From: Gnetum montanum | Lineage: Eukaryota; Streptophyta; Gnetopsida; Gnetales; Gnetaceae | Length of the DNA stretch: 64,000 nt | Assembly: GCA_015680685.1 (NCBI GenBank) | Contig: MNCI01023267.1 | Coordinates: 398,210 to 462,209 of the forward strand | Direction: 5' to 3' | In this document: one piece after another, positions 36,316 to 49,109 of the stretch | Position numbering within the stretch: position 1 is the stretch's first letter | Layout of the letters: each line of letters starts with the position of its first letter | Notes under the pieces: generated by a model | What the model was told of the DNA's origin: nothing | Databases searched by the model: none | What the model saw: the letters and a program-made list of their open reading frames with translations, nothing else | Program-made: the position numbers and the translations under genes

Positions 36316-38600
36316 ATGTCTTTCTTCTCATAGGCATGATGAATTGAAACTATCAATGCCCAAAGAATGAGTTTGTGCCTAATTTCACCTTCACCCTACA
36401 CCAGGATGAACAACTACAATGGAGAGATATGGAGGGAAACATTGTATTGTCGATTAATTGATCTATTCCTAGGATGCTACTCTATAATTTAGGAGGTTGA
36501 GCATTTAGGATCTTCATAAAGAATATGTTGTGTGGGACTATGACTATCAGAACTACCATCCCATTAAAACACAACACAAAAAGAGATTCGTGCTAGGAGA
36601 AGCACCATGAAGCTATGAAGGGGAAATAGTTTACTAATCTCTTGTTCCTACTGAACCAAAAAGACAATAAGGATCCTCCCTCTAGGAGTTCTCAACATGA
36701 AGATTTTCCACCCCTTGACTCTAGTGAAGGGGACTTAAACCTAAATTTATAGTCCACTATCAATAATCTTGGTCTAGGAAAAAGTAGGAGTCAAGGTAGG
36801 GGCTTGGGCAAGCATCATGATGATGATAAATCTGATGATCATAGTCGTGACAAGTGAAGAGAAGGTGGCAAACATTGTGGTGGTGGTAGTCCTTCTTTCA
36901 CTTTGTTCTCTTCATCTACATCTTCTTCTTCCTACTCTGAATTTGATCGAAACCATAGATAACAAAACTGTGATGGAGGTGAACAATGGGACAACAATGA
37001 TCATAAGCCCTGCCATGAATGAAGGGAGAGTAGAGGACATCATAGGCATCATTGAAATAATGATGATGATGAGCTTCTATTGGCAACTAGAAGCATGCTA
37101 AACATTGTAGAGGCAATCAAAATTCCAACTAGACATGTGAAAGATAGTAGAATTAAGAGGTTGGATATGAATAATATCCCCAGAATTGAGGGGGATATAA
37201 CTTAGATCTACAGACCTATCTTCAAGCCTTTTACAATACCTATGTCTTGTAGAGCATTGAAAATGATTGGCAAAAAATTAAGTTGTTTCCTAGGACACTC
37301 ATAAAAGAAGTAGAAAGTTGCTATCATATTTTGGAGTTAGAATCAATCCATAGATGGAGTGCAATGCTCGAGCTATTTAATGACAAATATTAGATGTACT
37401 CCAGAGTGTCCACCTTGAGAAAGAAAATCTAAGGTTGGTAATAAGGAATACATGAACCCTTGGACACAGCCATGGGTATGTATTATTCCCTTTTGCACAA
37501 ATGTCTTGGCCATGGTTATTTTCAAAGGAAGTAGCTTTGCCATATCATAGATGGGCTCCAATTAGAAATGAGGAGAACCCTTGGGATCTATGCCCAAGGG
37601 AGATTGTTAGAACTTAGAGCCCATTAGATCCAAAGGCTAATTGAGTAGGTTGCAAAAGAAGAAAGAGAATTGAGGAAATGGGAAAGTGTTGAGGAATACA
37701 ATCGAGACCCTTCCATTAGAAAAAGGAAGGTTTGGTTCTATGAGAATGAGGGGGAGGCACCACTTGATGAAGTCGTACAACAAAAAGCCTTACCAATTCA
37801 AAAATATATTTTTGAAATTTCAACCAAGGTGGACAAAATGTGGGAATCTTTGGATGAAAAAATTCAAATTATTTTGAAAATTATAAAAGAATTCAAAGAG
37901 TAAGGTGGTGATCATGATTGTAGAAGAGGAAAGGAAGTTGAATGTGCCTACCAAAGGGGTAAGGACAAGGTTGCTGTAGAAGAAGAGGTTGTGGAGTTAG
38001 AATTAGATAATGGTGGTGATTGTGACATATGCCAATATGAACATCCTAAGTGATGTTACCCTATTATGTCACACTTGCAGGAGTTTAGGATATATGCTTT
38101 GAATCCTAGGTTGGTAAGAAGATAAGAACTTAGAATATTTTCTTATCCTCAAGGTAATCCTAAGTAATTCCATTAGTAACAACAAGCTTACTATCTAAGT
38201 GGAGCTCCACCACAACTATATGAGCAGTATCAACAGTGACAACACCCACAATCATGGGGGATGCCACCACCAAGGCAACAATATCTTTACAAGTAGCCAT
38301 ATCCATATGGGTACTATGATTAGCTAACTTTTATAGTCATGCTTCATTCCAACATCACTACTATCCTTTGGAGTACTATAGAGCTCATTCTCCATCTTCC
38401 AAAGGGAAATCTCCATACCCTTATCACCCTTCTCATCCTTCTACACATGCCCCTCCACCCTTAACCCAATTACTACCTACTCCATCCATGCAAGTCAAGA
38501 TTCCCACATAACTATAGCAACGTAATGCTATCAAGGCCATCAATGACTAGGTTTAGAAACTAGACCTAGAAAATGATCATTGTTTTGAACCAATAGCCCC
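36316..38600 (+). pseudogene. A3 gag
   Basis: ATG at 36316 (MSFFS...). Core at about 37200-37640 includes STLRKKI, HEPLDTAMGMYYSLLHKCLG and RRTLGIYAQGRLLELRAH, parallel to A1 and A2. The segment at 37670-37903 (KWESVEEYNRDPSIRKRKVW) is open. Stops throughout. Confidence 0.65.
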
Positions 38601-38729
38601 ACAAAGCCCTCACTGACTCATGCGGTTAGTCACACTATGTCTCCTTCATCATCTACATCTATTCCCTTCAAGAACCCTTCAAACCAAATGCCTTCCAAGA
38701 TCCACATAGTAATGTTAACCCATGTTGTA

Positions 38730-39130
38730 TCTGATTGGATCAAGGTTGGCAACCTTCCTAGGAAAAGAGCTAATCCTAGAAGTCCCTTCATCTACTTATA
38801 GATTATTAAAAATTAGCCATGTAAGGATCTTCTTGATTTAGGTTCTAGTGTCAATCTAATTTCTCAAAAAATGTACACAACCTAAAAATTTCCTTCTCTC
38901 AAGAAGAGAAACATTCATTTGGAATTGGATTGGTAGAGGATGTCATGACCACTATTTGTGGATAGTCCTATCTTATTAATTTCCTAGTGATCAAGGTTGA
39001 CAACTACAAGAGGAAATTTCTAATCATTATGGAAAGGGCTTGGTTGAGCACTATTAATGCATGAATGGGCATTAGAGATATTTTTTTGGAAATTTCCAAA
39101 AAAATGCATTCAAAAATATTGAGAAGAAGA
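38730..39130 (+). pseudogene. A3 aspartic protease region
   Basis: Reads CKDLLDLGSSVNLISQKMYT, the Athila-type LLDLGSSVNL motif better kept than in A2, then decays through stops and shifts to the distal IFLEIS-like segment. Confidence 0.6.
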
Positions 39131-39699
39131 GAGTTCTATGCATTGTGTACAACGATACAAGGTGAAACTGTGTGCAAAAACGCTAGTCTATAAAATGTAC
39201 ATCAATCTTAGCATGCAGATAGTGTTCAAATGAATTTGAAATTCAAAAGTGCTTGTACACAAAAACCATAAAACAAGAGGGTACTCAGTTGTTGACAGCT
39301 AATCCTAAAACTAGCATACTTTACATGCAACAAACTGAGAGCTTAACTAGTTCCTATGTTGCAAGCATGGATGAACTAGAGTAAGTTCATTGCCAAGTCT
39401 CTAATGATGAACTTGATGACATTTATTGTGGAGAGCTATAAATCCTTAAAAATTTTAGACATGAGTCCTTAGAGTTGAAAACTCTACCTATCGGCATGAA
39501 GTATGCATTCCTAAAAAATGGCAAGTCAGTGATAATCAATGAAAATGTTGTTGTTGAGTAGAAAAAGATGTTAAATGTGGTTAGTAGATGACCAAAAGTC
39601 TTTGCTTGGTGATATCCTAAATTCACTAGTATTGATCCTAAGATATGCTAGCATCACATCTATATTGATCCTTCCATCAAGCCAAAGAGATAGCTGCAA

Positions 39700-40248
39700 T
39701 GATGACTGAACTCCAAAATGAAGCAGAATGTTAAGGAGGAAATCGAACAACTCCTCAAGGTAGGGTTCATCTATCTAATTATGGATAGTAAGTGGGTTAT
39801 CCCACTTGTGATTATGCCAAAGAAAGGCGGCAAGTGGAGGATGTGCATTAACTTTAGGCTATTGAACATGGCGACCTATAAATATCATTTTCTATTACTA
39901 TTTGAGGACTAGATGTGGGACACTATTTCTAGGCGTTATTTCTATAACATTATGGATGGTTATAGTGGCTATAACCAAATTCAAATCACATCAGAAGATT
40001 AGGCCAAAACTACATTCATAAGTCCTTTGGGAACTTTTGCATATCGAAAGATGCCATTTGGTCTATGTAATGTCCTTGTAATCTGCTAATGCCATGTCCT
40101 TAGCATTTTTCAATAGCATATTTATAGCAAGATGGAAGTCTTAATGGATGACTTTTATAGTTATGGTGCTACATTTGAGTAGGCCTTGGACCACCTTGAT
40201 CAAGTGCTTAAAATGTGCATGGAGAGCAGTGTTTGGCTTAATTGGCAA
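39700..40248 (+). pseudogene. A3 reverse transcriptase, truncated
   Basis: Reads EEIEQLLKVGFIYLIMDSKW, GGKWRMCINFRLLNMATYKY, MDGYSGYNQIQITSED, GTFAYRKMPFGLCN and VLMDDFYSYGATFE (DD kept). It ends at LNW where element D starts. Stops near 39910, 40000 and 40087. Confidence 0.75.
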
Positions 40249-40250
40249 TA

Positions 40251-41946
40251 TGTTAGAACAATGCCACATTCTGCAAATTTTTCTAAGTGCCAGGACTATG
40301 CTCTCCGTTGCCCCAAAGTATCATCATGAAGCAAGAAGCTACAATTTTTTTCTACATGTTGGGACTATGCTCTCTATTGTCCTAGAGTGTAGTCAGCTCA
40401 ATAGAGAGCATAGTCAACACCAAAGGCTAGTTTTGCAATTTTTTCTAAGTGTCAAGATAGTAGTTGCAAATTCTTCTAAGTGCTAAGACTACACTCTCCA
40501 CTGCCTTGGAGCGTTGTCAATCATGGTTAGCATGGAAGCTTAGTTTTTGCAAAATTTTCTAATTTTTGAGACTACTCTCTTTACTACCCTAGAGTGTAGT
40601 CAAGTGTAGATAGCATCAAGGCCCAATTTTTTGCAATTTTTTCTAAATATTGAGACTATGCTCTCCACTACTTGAGAGCGTAGTGAACTGGAAGCCAGAT
40701 TTTACAAAAATATTTCTAGGTCTGGGACTACACTCTCCCCCAGTCTAGAGTGTAGTCAAGTGTAGTCATGCAGAATAGCCTCCAAAGGCCACCACAACAT
40801 TGCACTAGCACTCGGCTCAACTCCAACACACCTTTGGTAGCAACATGCATCATTTTTGTATCCCCATTTTTCCCAAAATTGTAACTATGCTTAACCCCAC
40901 TTTATATAGTGGACAACATAGTCCCAGAGCGTAGTCTCCAAAAGTTGCATTTTTTTGCATTTTTAGGTACATTGTGGTTTTCTTGGCACTAATGCATGTA
41001 GTTAGTAGCATAGTCATAGTCTTGTAGCCTTGTAGAGTCCATCAAAGCATAACACAGCATAACACCAATTGCCTTAGTGGAGAGTGTAGTTGCATGATAG
41101 TGTAGTCCCAACCATCTCACTAATACATGGCATCTCTCTACATTTTCTAGTAACCCTAACCCTATAAATACCCCCACCATATACATTTTAGGGGTTGGCA
41201 AATTTAAGATGAGGTTGGCATTTTTTACATTCAGTTGGCAAGTTTGAAGCAAATTTTGGCATTTTGGTCAAATGAGATCCAAAGGCATACCAGTGGATTG
41301 GAGAGAGGTAGAGTTGCATACTATGGCCCACCATAGCCCCACCACAACCCTGTAGGATACCACAACTCATGATACATTGCGATGGCCAACCCAACAAGCA
41401 TAACCACCATAGCGAACACTAGACTTCATGGTTGGACACTCTTGAGACTATGACTATGCTCTCCACTATGCATGTTGTACACTGTGTACCTTCTAAACCC
41501 CTTTTGGAGTTAATTATGCTCAACCCCATTTGGTGTTCTATTTCTCTCTCTTGCATTTTTCACACTTGCTTTGCATTTTCGTAACTGTCAATGCATGGTC
41601 ACATTTTAACTATGCTCGGGTGGTGGTCTTTACATGTCAGCACCCTCATTTTCATCGAAACCCTTGACTACACTTGCCCCCTCTAGCACCCGTGACTATG
41701 CTCTACACCATTAATATTGTTGACACCATTGACACCACTAACACCATCAACATTGTTAACACTGTAAAAGCCATTTTTACACTTAGCATCATTTTGGCAT
41801 TGCATTGGTAAGTCCTTGTTCAATTAACAAGATCGTTCTGGGCACCTAGTCTATGCCTCTAGTAGGCCCTCACGTGGACGTAGGGTTAGGATGTGCACCT
41901 ACAAACCCCCTTAGTGTTCCAACCACTGACATTTTCAATTGTTACA
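40251..41946 (+). repeat. 5' LTR of D
   Basis: U3 is dominated by imperfect tandem units with dyads of the GACTAYGCTCTC / GAGAGCRTAGTC type. TATA box at 41163-41170 (TATAAATACCCCC). The sequence just downstream (GGGGTTGGCAAATTT) is shared with the E and F LTRs. Ends ...TTACA, then GTTTC, then the primer site. Confidence 0.65.
40286..40770 (+). repeat. Hairpin-forming tandem repeat array in U3 of D
   Basis: About six or seven imperfect units of roughly 75-90 bases, each with a GGGACTAYGCTCTCC half and a facing GAGYGTAGTC half, separated by TTTTGCAATTTTTTCTAAGTG-like spacers. One unit holds a perfect 17-bp inverted repeat (40363-40379 and 40399-40415). More single words follow to about 42170, past the primer site. 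Confidence 0.8.
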
Positions 41947-41951
41947 GTTTC

Positions 41952-41968
41952 TAGTACTAGAAGGAGAG
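41952..41968 (+). promoter_or_regulatory. Primer-binding site of D (tRNA-Asn type)
   Basis: TAGTACTAGAAGGAGAG resembles the complement of the plant tRNA-Asn 3' end, with changes that are all G-to-A or C-to-T. The five-base spacing to the LTR end equals that in element F. Confidence 0.55.
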
Positions 41969-42355
41969 TTGAACCACTTTTTGGACTTTGTTATGGTTTT
42001 CTTGCATGCTCTTTGCATCCTCATTGATGTAGACTAGACCCTATTGTCGATTCCCCCAATATCCCACATAGCAACCAAAATTGCACTTCTCTCCACTATT
42101 TTTCTAAGTCTCCATTCTTTGAGCGTAGAGAGCATAGTTGGTGAAGAGCGTAGTTAGCTCTCAATGTAGAGAGTGTAGTCTCCATAGTTAGTCATTTTTT
42201 TGTAGTGTCAACACTTTGTCATTTTTCTACAACTTCCCAGACTTAGCCATTTTTTTGTAGTTTTTAGACTTAGTTATCTTTGCAAACATCAACCCACGGC
42301 TCTCTCTTTCATAACACAATCTACAAACATGAATTTAGATTAGCCTTTGGAATCA

Positions 42356-44220
42356 ATGTCTAACACACTTGATACCTTCACCATCCACCCAAAGTGTGCC
42401 ATGCTCAATAATGAACAATACAACTTCCTTTATGCAAAGATCCAAGAAGGGTTATCCCTAGATTACCTTGACATGGAGGTAAAACATGGCTTCAAACTAA
42501 CTCATTGGGACAGATAGGGGTACATCCCCTTCTTGTTTGACATCATCCCACTCATAGAGTTCCATCATTGGTTATTGTCCCAACTCATCTATGCAAATGA
42601 GCATGACATAGGGAAAAGCTACGAGGAAGTCCTACAAGAGGAAGAAGATGAGTTTGAAGCTTACTCTTAACATGAGAGCCCCTTCCACACCATCTTCCAA
42701 CAACCACTCCCTAGCTTGGCCCCTCCTCAGTTCAATTCACTTGTCCTCCCCGAGACGGTTGTAACACCATCATCACCTTTCCACTTCATCACCTTTCCAC
42801 TTCATTGGGCTTAGGTCAATGCCCATAGTGGTAATGCATCAAACATAATACATGTAATATGATGTAACAGCCCCTTTCCACTTGTCCAAAAATCACACCT
42901 TCCCAACCCTACATTCATGTAGGGGCCATCTCTAAGCCCCACATGACTTGGGCACCTTACGTCTTGTCTATTTTGTTAGCACCCTCAATGTCAATCCAAT
43001 CCACACATGCATTCCTTACTCCAGTCATTATACTCATAGCACAGCCAACGCATCAACCGTATCGTGTGCCTCTGCAACTCTACAACCTGCACATTAGATA
43101 GCATAGTCAATGAAATTAACTAGTGCATCTCAAAACTTGGATTAGCTATTCTAGCTGATCCAAAGTTTGATAGAGGAGGCGAGGCAAATCAAAGCTACTT
43201 CCTCCAAAACTATTAAGGTGGTGGACTTCTACCAGGATGACTCTATAAGTCCTATAGCCCCACCCCTGACTCTACCAATTGGGGTCCCACTACCTTAACT
43301 CACCAAGTACAATGGTGAAGGGAACCGCCAATGTGCACTTGATCACATTCAGGTCCAAGTGCCTACTACTACAAGCTTGGCCACATGCCATCATTCGTAT
43401 TTTTTCCATGTTGCTAATTGGCAAAGCCCTAGACTAGTACCGCTCATTTCCCAGGGGCTCTATCTCCTCTTTGGAGGATCTCCTAAGCTAGTTTGTAATG
43501 CACTTCATGTACAACTTGAAGCTTGAAGCAACCTTGGACCAACTTATGCAGATTAAGCAGGGCCACCTAGAGCCTGTGCAAAAATTTATCCAATGCTAAG
43601 TAGCCTAAAGCCTCAATACACAAAGCCATCAACTTTGGTGCCTAGGCAACCTACTTACCTACATCTATAGGGGTCACAAGGCAAGCTACTCCAAGGCCCA
43701 ACTTTGAGCACAAGGACCGCTTAAAGTATACCCCATTGCCAAGGAAACCCTCTAAGCTACTAGATCAGCTATTGAAAGCCTAGAACATCTAACATAATAA
43801 AACGTTTGAGGATGCCCACCAAAGGCATGATAGATACTAAAAGTTGCTAAGGAATCCTACCTCAGTAGCACTAAACAAGCCTCTGGTCCCACAACACTTC
43901 AAGCTAGACCAATTCTATTACTACCACTAGATTTCTGGTCATAGCATAAACTTTTGTCAGGCTTTGCAAGATGATTTGCAAAGGATGATAGATAGGGATG
44001 AACTAGTGCTTGACACGATGAATGTAGATGATGCGGGTTATGTCATAAATGCCATCAGTGTGGGTCGTAAGGCAGCACTAGTGAAGAAGCCTTTTATGGT
44101 CCAAGTACCTTCAAGTAGTGCAAAGGTCCCCTTGGCCTCCATAAGCAAGAGGCCCCCTTCATGGTTAAAGTGCCACTATAGGCACATACCCTTTGTGGTT
44201 AGGATCCAATAACATTCATC
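42356..44220 (+). pseudogene. Gag of D
   Basis: ATG at 42356 (MSNTLDTFTIHP...). NEQYNFLYAKIQEGLSLD and MEVKHGFKL match the same region of F (DQYNFICIKIQAGLAVD, LEVKRQFEL). Later parts: KVVDFYQDDSISPIAPPLTL, SISSLEDLLS, MYNLKLEATLDQLMQIKQ, all paralleled in F. Many stops. The tail at 43964-44212 (MNVDDAGYVINAI...) also has a counterpart in F. Confidence 0.7.
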
Positions 44221-46380
44221 CACTATGACATTAAACTAGCATAGCTCATCTACTATGATGTTAAACTAGTATGTTGTAACAACAACTACTCAGAAACCAT
44301 TTGTTGTTAGGGTGACATAATGTGCTGGCCCCTCACCTACCTAAAGATTGATAGTGGGCAACATATTAGTTCCTTCCCCTCCAAGGGTCAACCTTGTTGG
44401 CAACATGGGAAGATCCACTAGGTGAAACACAAGAGGCCAAATGAGTGCCTCATAGGTGAAAAAAATAGGCAACACTGAGACCAAAGAGTGCTTGGTCTAT
44501 CAAATTCGGTCGTTGCCCTTGTAGTTCCCATGGTTGAAAGAAGGACCACAACAAGCAAACCACAACCTACCATTAAGGCCCCCAAATAGGCTAAGAAAAC
44601 CAAGCCTAAGTCCCCTTTGCGAGAGATTTTTCTCTTAGGTTGCATGAAGGAGGTCAAGGCCAACAAAATTACCAACAATGACAAGGACTTCGCAGCTACA
44701 TTAGCTTATGTGAAGCAAGCACTAAAGTAGAAAAACACAATGCTAAGCATGCATGACCTAGTCATGACCTCATTTGCTTACCAGGAAGCACTGACATAGA
44801 TGTTGGCCTCCATTCTTATTACAGAGGAAATTCCTATAGATGAGAACACCATCCATGTAATGATGTTACCCTCGATGCCATAGAAATTGGGTTCAACATC
44901 CTTAGCATTTTGCAATAAGGTAATCAAGGTCAACCCCAAATGAGGGGAGGTCATCATAGCTCTAATGTTTATTAGCATATGTGTTGGGCAATGCACGATT
45001 TGCAAAGTGCACATTGATGATAATGCAGTAACAAACATGATACTATACACCATTGTCGACAAGTTAGGCCTCATAGACCAAATCAAGCCAACCAAAACAA
45101 CATGCCTAAAATCCTTCAATGGATCACATCACCTTTGTGGTAGGGGAGCAATTCCCCACCATCATAGAATTTATTGTAATAGAAGAAATGCCTTACTCTA
45201 ACCTGATATTGAGTAGGCCCTAGCTAGCCCAGTTACCAGCCATTTCCTCTCCAATTCACCAAGAGATCCACCTTGCATATGGAGGTGGTCAAGTTATCAT
45301 CCATAGTGATAACGCTACCCCTTTGACCATCAACAATCTTGATATAGAGCAAGGGTCAAAGGTGGAATTTCCTAATGATGTACCTATGGTAGACAATACA
45401 GTGCATAAGGTTGACACACCTAAATAAGTGGTGGAAGCCAACAATCTCCCAAAGGACACTAGGCCTTGCACGCCCGCTAATCGACATCAAATTAGGAAGA
45501 AACTCCATGACCAAGGGACTTCCTTAGCTTGAAATGTGTTAGGCACCCACCTACCCTTTGCTGTTATGTGCCATGCATTTTTTATTTTCACTTGCATTGT
45601 ATTTGTTTACATATTTACATTTAACCTGCTTGCTTAGATTACTTATTGTTTCAATTTATTCACTTTGTTTATGCATTCATCCACTTAGCCTATGCATAAA
45701 GAACATCAAAACCCATAAAAATCATAAAAGCCAAAATTACAAAAAGAGAGTTAGCAACCCATAGCCCACCATGGCCTTAAATTGGCAACGTACCCCATGG
45801 CCTACCATGGCCTTAAACTGGAAACGTCATGGCCTACCATCGCCTTAAACTAGCAACAAGGGGCCCAAAATGGACTTAAACTACCAATGTGGCCTGAAAT
45901 GGCCCAAAACTATTGCTTTTAAAATTTCATCACACTGCTTTTCCTTCATTTGTGCATTATTTATATTAAAATAGGTGTTGCTTGATGTTGTTTTTCTAGT
46001 TGATTTTGTAAGATTTTGCAAGAGCAGATCTAGCATGTAGCACCATACCTCATTGAAGCAAGGTAAGCACACATTCACTATGATGATAAATTGGCACAAC
46101 ACTCATCCGCTAGGATGCTAAAACTAGCATTGTAGTCCACTATGACTATAAACTAGCATAGCCATTTTCCACGATGCTAGAACTGGCACAATAATTCTCT
46201 ACAACTATAAACTAGCATAGCTCATCCTTAGGTCATGATGTTAAACTAGCATAGTAGCTTGTCTGCTATGATGTTAAACTAGCACCTAGCAGTCTGCTAG
46301 GACTATAAACTAGCACACCACTACCTATCAAGACCTTAAACTGGGTTCACAGTCTACTAGGACCTTAAACTAGCATTTTT
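44220..46380 (+). repeat. TAAACT-core repeat arrays of D
   Basis: Clusters at 44220-44275, 45760-45900 and 46070-46380 repeat phrases such as CTATGATGTTAAACTAGCA and CCATGGCCTTAAACTGG, spaced roughly 25-40 bases. The same core recurs in F at 57890-58300 and 63470-63596. Confidence 0.75.
44640..45480 (+). pseudogene. Protease region of D
   Basis: Reads CKVHIDDNAVTNMILYTIVD (retropepsin-like loop, Asp-Asp-Asn-Ala), then KLGLIDQIKPTKTTCLKSFN and GSHHLCG. The same order is at about 57160-57300 of F (VHVDNGATTNVV, TTTTCLKSFSGSH). Frameshift near 45130. Confidence 0.65.
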
Positions 46381-46389
46381 TTGGCTTTT

Positions 46390-47300
46390 TGAGCTCTTGC
46401 CACCAATGTAGCCTTTGGAGCATTTACAGCATAATTTCCCTTGACATTTTATTTGCATTATGTGTTTTGTGGTTTTCTTGCCTTCTTAAAGTTGTGTTTG
46501 CAAGATGAAGCCCCTGGGTGGTCATGCAAAGGTGCATCTCATTGCAGTAGCAAGTTGTCACATCACTCTAATGTGCATGATTGGACTAGCTAAGCATCTC
46601 AAGAGTGCACATCCCCCTCATCCCATTATAGCCTATGCACGTCCACTCCCATATCTCGATACCCTCTCACTCCTTACATAGCAAAGCTTGCAAACCACCT
46701 TGACACTCACATGCTATGAATGCATGCCACCTTTTTAAGTCGAACTGTAGAACCTAAGGTGGATTTAACATAAGTCATCCTATGGGGAGACTCTGTTGGC
46801 TAGTCAAAGCCTAGGCAGATGTAACACAAATCATCCTAAGGAGGAAATGCTTGTCCTACAAATGTGACACAATTGCATCAAAGCAAAGCCCATTAGGTGG
46901 AATGCAGTCCACTTGATGGAAAGCATCTCATAGCTAGCATTTGGTAATGTGCATAACCAAACATAGGTTCGCCTCGCAATAAAGAAGCAAAAGAAAGAAA
47001 GAACAAAAAAAGGAAAAAAAAAAGAGCAAAGGGGAAAAAGCATGTCCCCAAACAAAATAGCAGTGCTACAATTTTGCAATTGGTCAAGCCTTGAATCCAC
47101 ACTAAATCTCTTATGAGCACTCTGATGAGACGTCAATGTTTTCAATGGTAAGCCACCTTGGTGCCATGGTCCACCATTAGCCATGCTAACTCTACATGCT
47201 GCATCATGACCCCATGTTTGCATCTCATCTTCCATTTTATCCTATAAAGTTACTTACACCTTATACTCCTAGCATATTGCCATCCATAGCACTCTTAAGC
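46390..47300. other. Distal noncoding part of D up to the E LTR
   Basis: No convincing gene. A minus-strand frame at 46831-47235 has a Phe-rich stretch produced by A-runs. The D/E border could not be fixed better than about 47,240-47,350. Confidence 0.35.
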
Positions 47301-47349
47301 ACGACACAATGAAATTTGACCATGCATGGAAGAGTGATATTGGTGCTAA

Positions 47350-48139
47350 GCCTATTGTAAGCACAGTGTAGAGGCTGTATGCTCAACGTATAGGGTTGAA
47401 GTCTAGCGTATCAGGTTCTTTGCTCTGGTTCTTAGCGTCTCTATTTTCTCTCTGGTTTGCTCAAATTTGCCAACCCCGATCTAATGAAAAATTGGGGTTT
47501 TTATATAGGTTTCGATGTTAGACTTGGGTTGGGTGACACGTGGCGCATTGACCAAGTGCGAAAGAATAAAATTTACAAGTGTACAACATGTTATATTTGC
47601 TGGGCGTATACGCTGTATCTGGCGGGTGTAGACCCTAGACGTATACGCTGTGGATGCCGGGTGTATACGCTGGGTGTATACACTATGGATGCTGGGTGTA
47701 TACACTGATGATTGCTAGGCGTATACGCTCAGCGTATACGTTGATGGATGCTATGTTCATGTGAATCACTACCTTGTACCAGGTCTTGTTTTGCAGTGCT
47801 GTTTCCATGTCATCTTCGGGGATTGCCTGCGGGGCGTATGCATCAGTCGTACCTGCTGAGCGTACATGTGAGGCATGTACGCTGGGCATATACACTGTGA
47901 ACATCAGGTGTATATGCCCAGGATATACGCTGAGAATACATACTTAGTGTAAACTAAGTATTTTAAGCTTCGAAGTTGCCAGGTTTAATAGCAGATGTTG
48001 TCGTGGTCGTTGACGGGTCCCAAGGAACTGCTCCTTGTTGAGTTCAACTCTGCTTGAAGTTGTTTGTGGGGTCCTCAAGCTTTAGTCATGCTTGATTCCT
48101 TTTAGAAAAGTACTAGGCTCAACATTTTGTGGTGTTTCA
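47350..48139 (-). repeat. 3' LTR of E (incomplete at its far end)
   Basis: Begins TGAAACACCACAAAAT at 48139 on the minus strand, the same start as F's LTR at 51868. Contains the GCGTATACGC array (47580-47960), a G-box ACACGTGGC (core 47537-47542) and a TATA box (TATATAAAAACCCC; TATA 47498-47507). Homology to F fades near 47,350; the terminal CA was not located. Confidence 0.75.
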
Positions 48140-48402
48140 TTGGCCCCTCTTTGTTGACGCTTGGAGAAATCAACCCGAGAAGCGTCGACAAAGAAGTGCA
48201 AAACACCACAAGCGACTCGATAAAGACTTTGTCCTTTGCCACGTGACTAGGCATCATCGCACCGTGTTTAGTAGTACATAGGATTGGAGAAGTAAAATTT
48301 GTAGCTGGATTGGGATGTGGAGATTGTGGGGATTGGGAACTGATCAAGGGATTGTGTTTTGTAAAGGGGATGCTCTGGTGTGTATCATGCTGATCCTTGT
48401 CA

Positions 48403-48639
48403 NNNNNNNNNNNNNNNNNNNNNNNNNNNNNNNNNNNNNNNNNNNNNNNNNNNNNNNNNNNNNNNNNNNNNNNNNNNNNNNNNNNNNNNNNNNNNNNNNN
48501 NNNNNNNNNNNNNNNNNNNNNNNNNNNNNNNNNNNNNNNNNNNNNNNNNNNNNNNNNNNNNNNNNNNNNNNNNNNNNNNNNNNNNNNNNNNNNNNNNNNN
48601 NNNNNNNNNNNNNNNNNNNNNNNNNNNNNNNNNNNNNNN
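48403..48639. other. Assembly gap (237 N)
   Basis: A run of N in the 3' region of E, between integrase and LTR. Nothing can be said about its content. Confidence 1.
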
Positions 48640-49109
48640 AACCAAGTATAAGGTGTTGAGGAATAGGCGGGATATGAAATGGGGGATGTACTAGTGAATG
48701 GTTTGATTTAGTCTTGTCACAGGTGCTGTAAACAATGTCTCACCTTGCTACTTATGATGAAGTGCATTCTTGTACGAACACCTCTGAGTGTCATCCTGCA
48801 AACACAACTCCAAGAAGACAAGAAAACCATGAGTGAATAAGCAAGCATAGACTTAAAATAGCTACTGATGAAACGAAGTCATCGGATGAGAATTCAGGCA
48901 CTGTATATGAATGGCGGCAATGTTGGTAAGATTGGCTAATGGCGAGCGATGCAGCGATTCTGATGAAGTTTGAATGTAGCCATAGATTGAAGAACCAGAG
49001 ATGAAATTTCCAGTTTATAGTCTTAGTAGACTATCATGGGTTAGTTTTATGTCATGACCCATTGGACATTGCCTGTTTAGCGTCGTGGCGGACGGTACAT
49101 TGCTAGTTT

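Larger units (their letters stand above)
35278..40250 (+). mobile_element. Athila-like element A3, 5' part, truncated by element D
   Basis: 5' LTR 35278-36157 (starts TGATGAAGC, ends GCTCATCA), tRNA-Asp-like primer site at 36159, gag, protease and the first two-thirds of RT. RT homology to A2 stops at about 40248 (...LNWQ) and element D begins. No RNase H, integrase or 3' LTR of A3 is in the window; they may lie beyond D. Confidence 0.8.
40251..47300 (+). mobile_element. Tat-like element D (LTR, gag, protease; 3' part lost or rearranged)
   Basis: A 5' LTR of about 1.7 kb (40251-41946), then a five-base spacer and a tRNA-Asn-like primer site, then gag and protease homologous to those of element F. 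RT, RNase H and integrase were not found before the E LTR begins near 47.3 kb. After the protease come repeat arrays with TTAAACT cores and noncoding DNA. The start coordinate is where A3 homology ends; a target duplication could not be tested because A3 does not resume in the window. Confidence 0.65.

Noticed and set aside
46831-47235. 134-codon minus-strand frame near the end of D
   Set aside because: Phe-rich core from A-runs, no motif, no relative in F.
48315-48694. Open frames across the N gap
   Set aside because: They exist only because N cannot be a stop.
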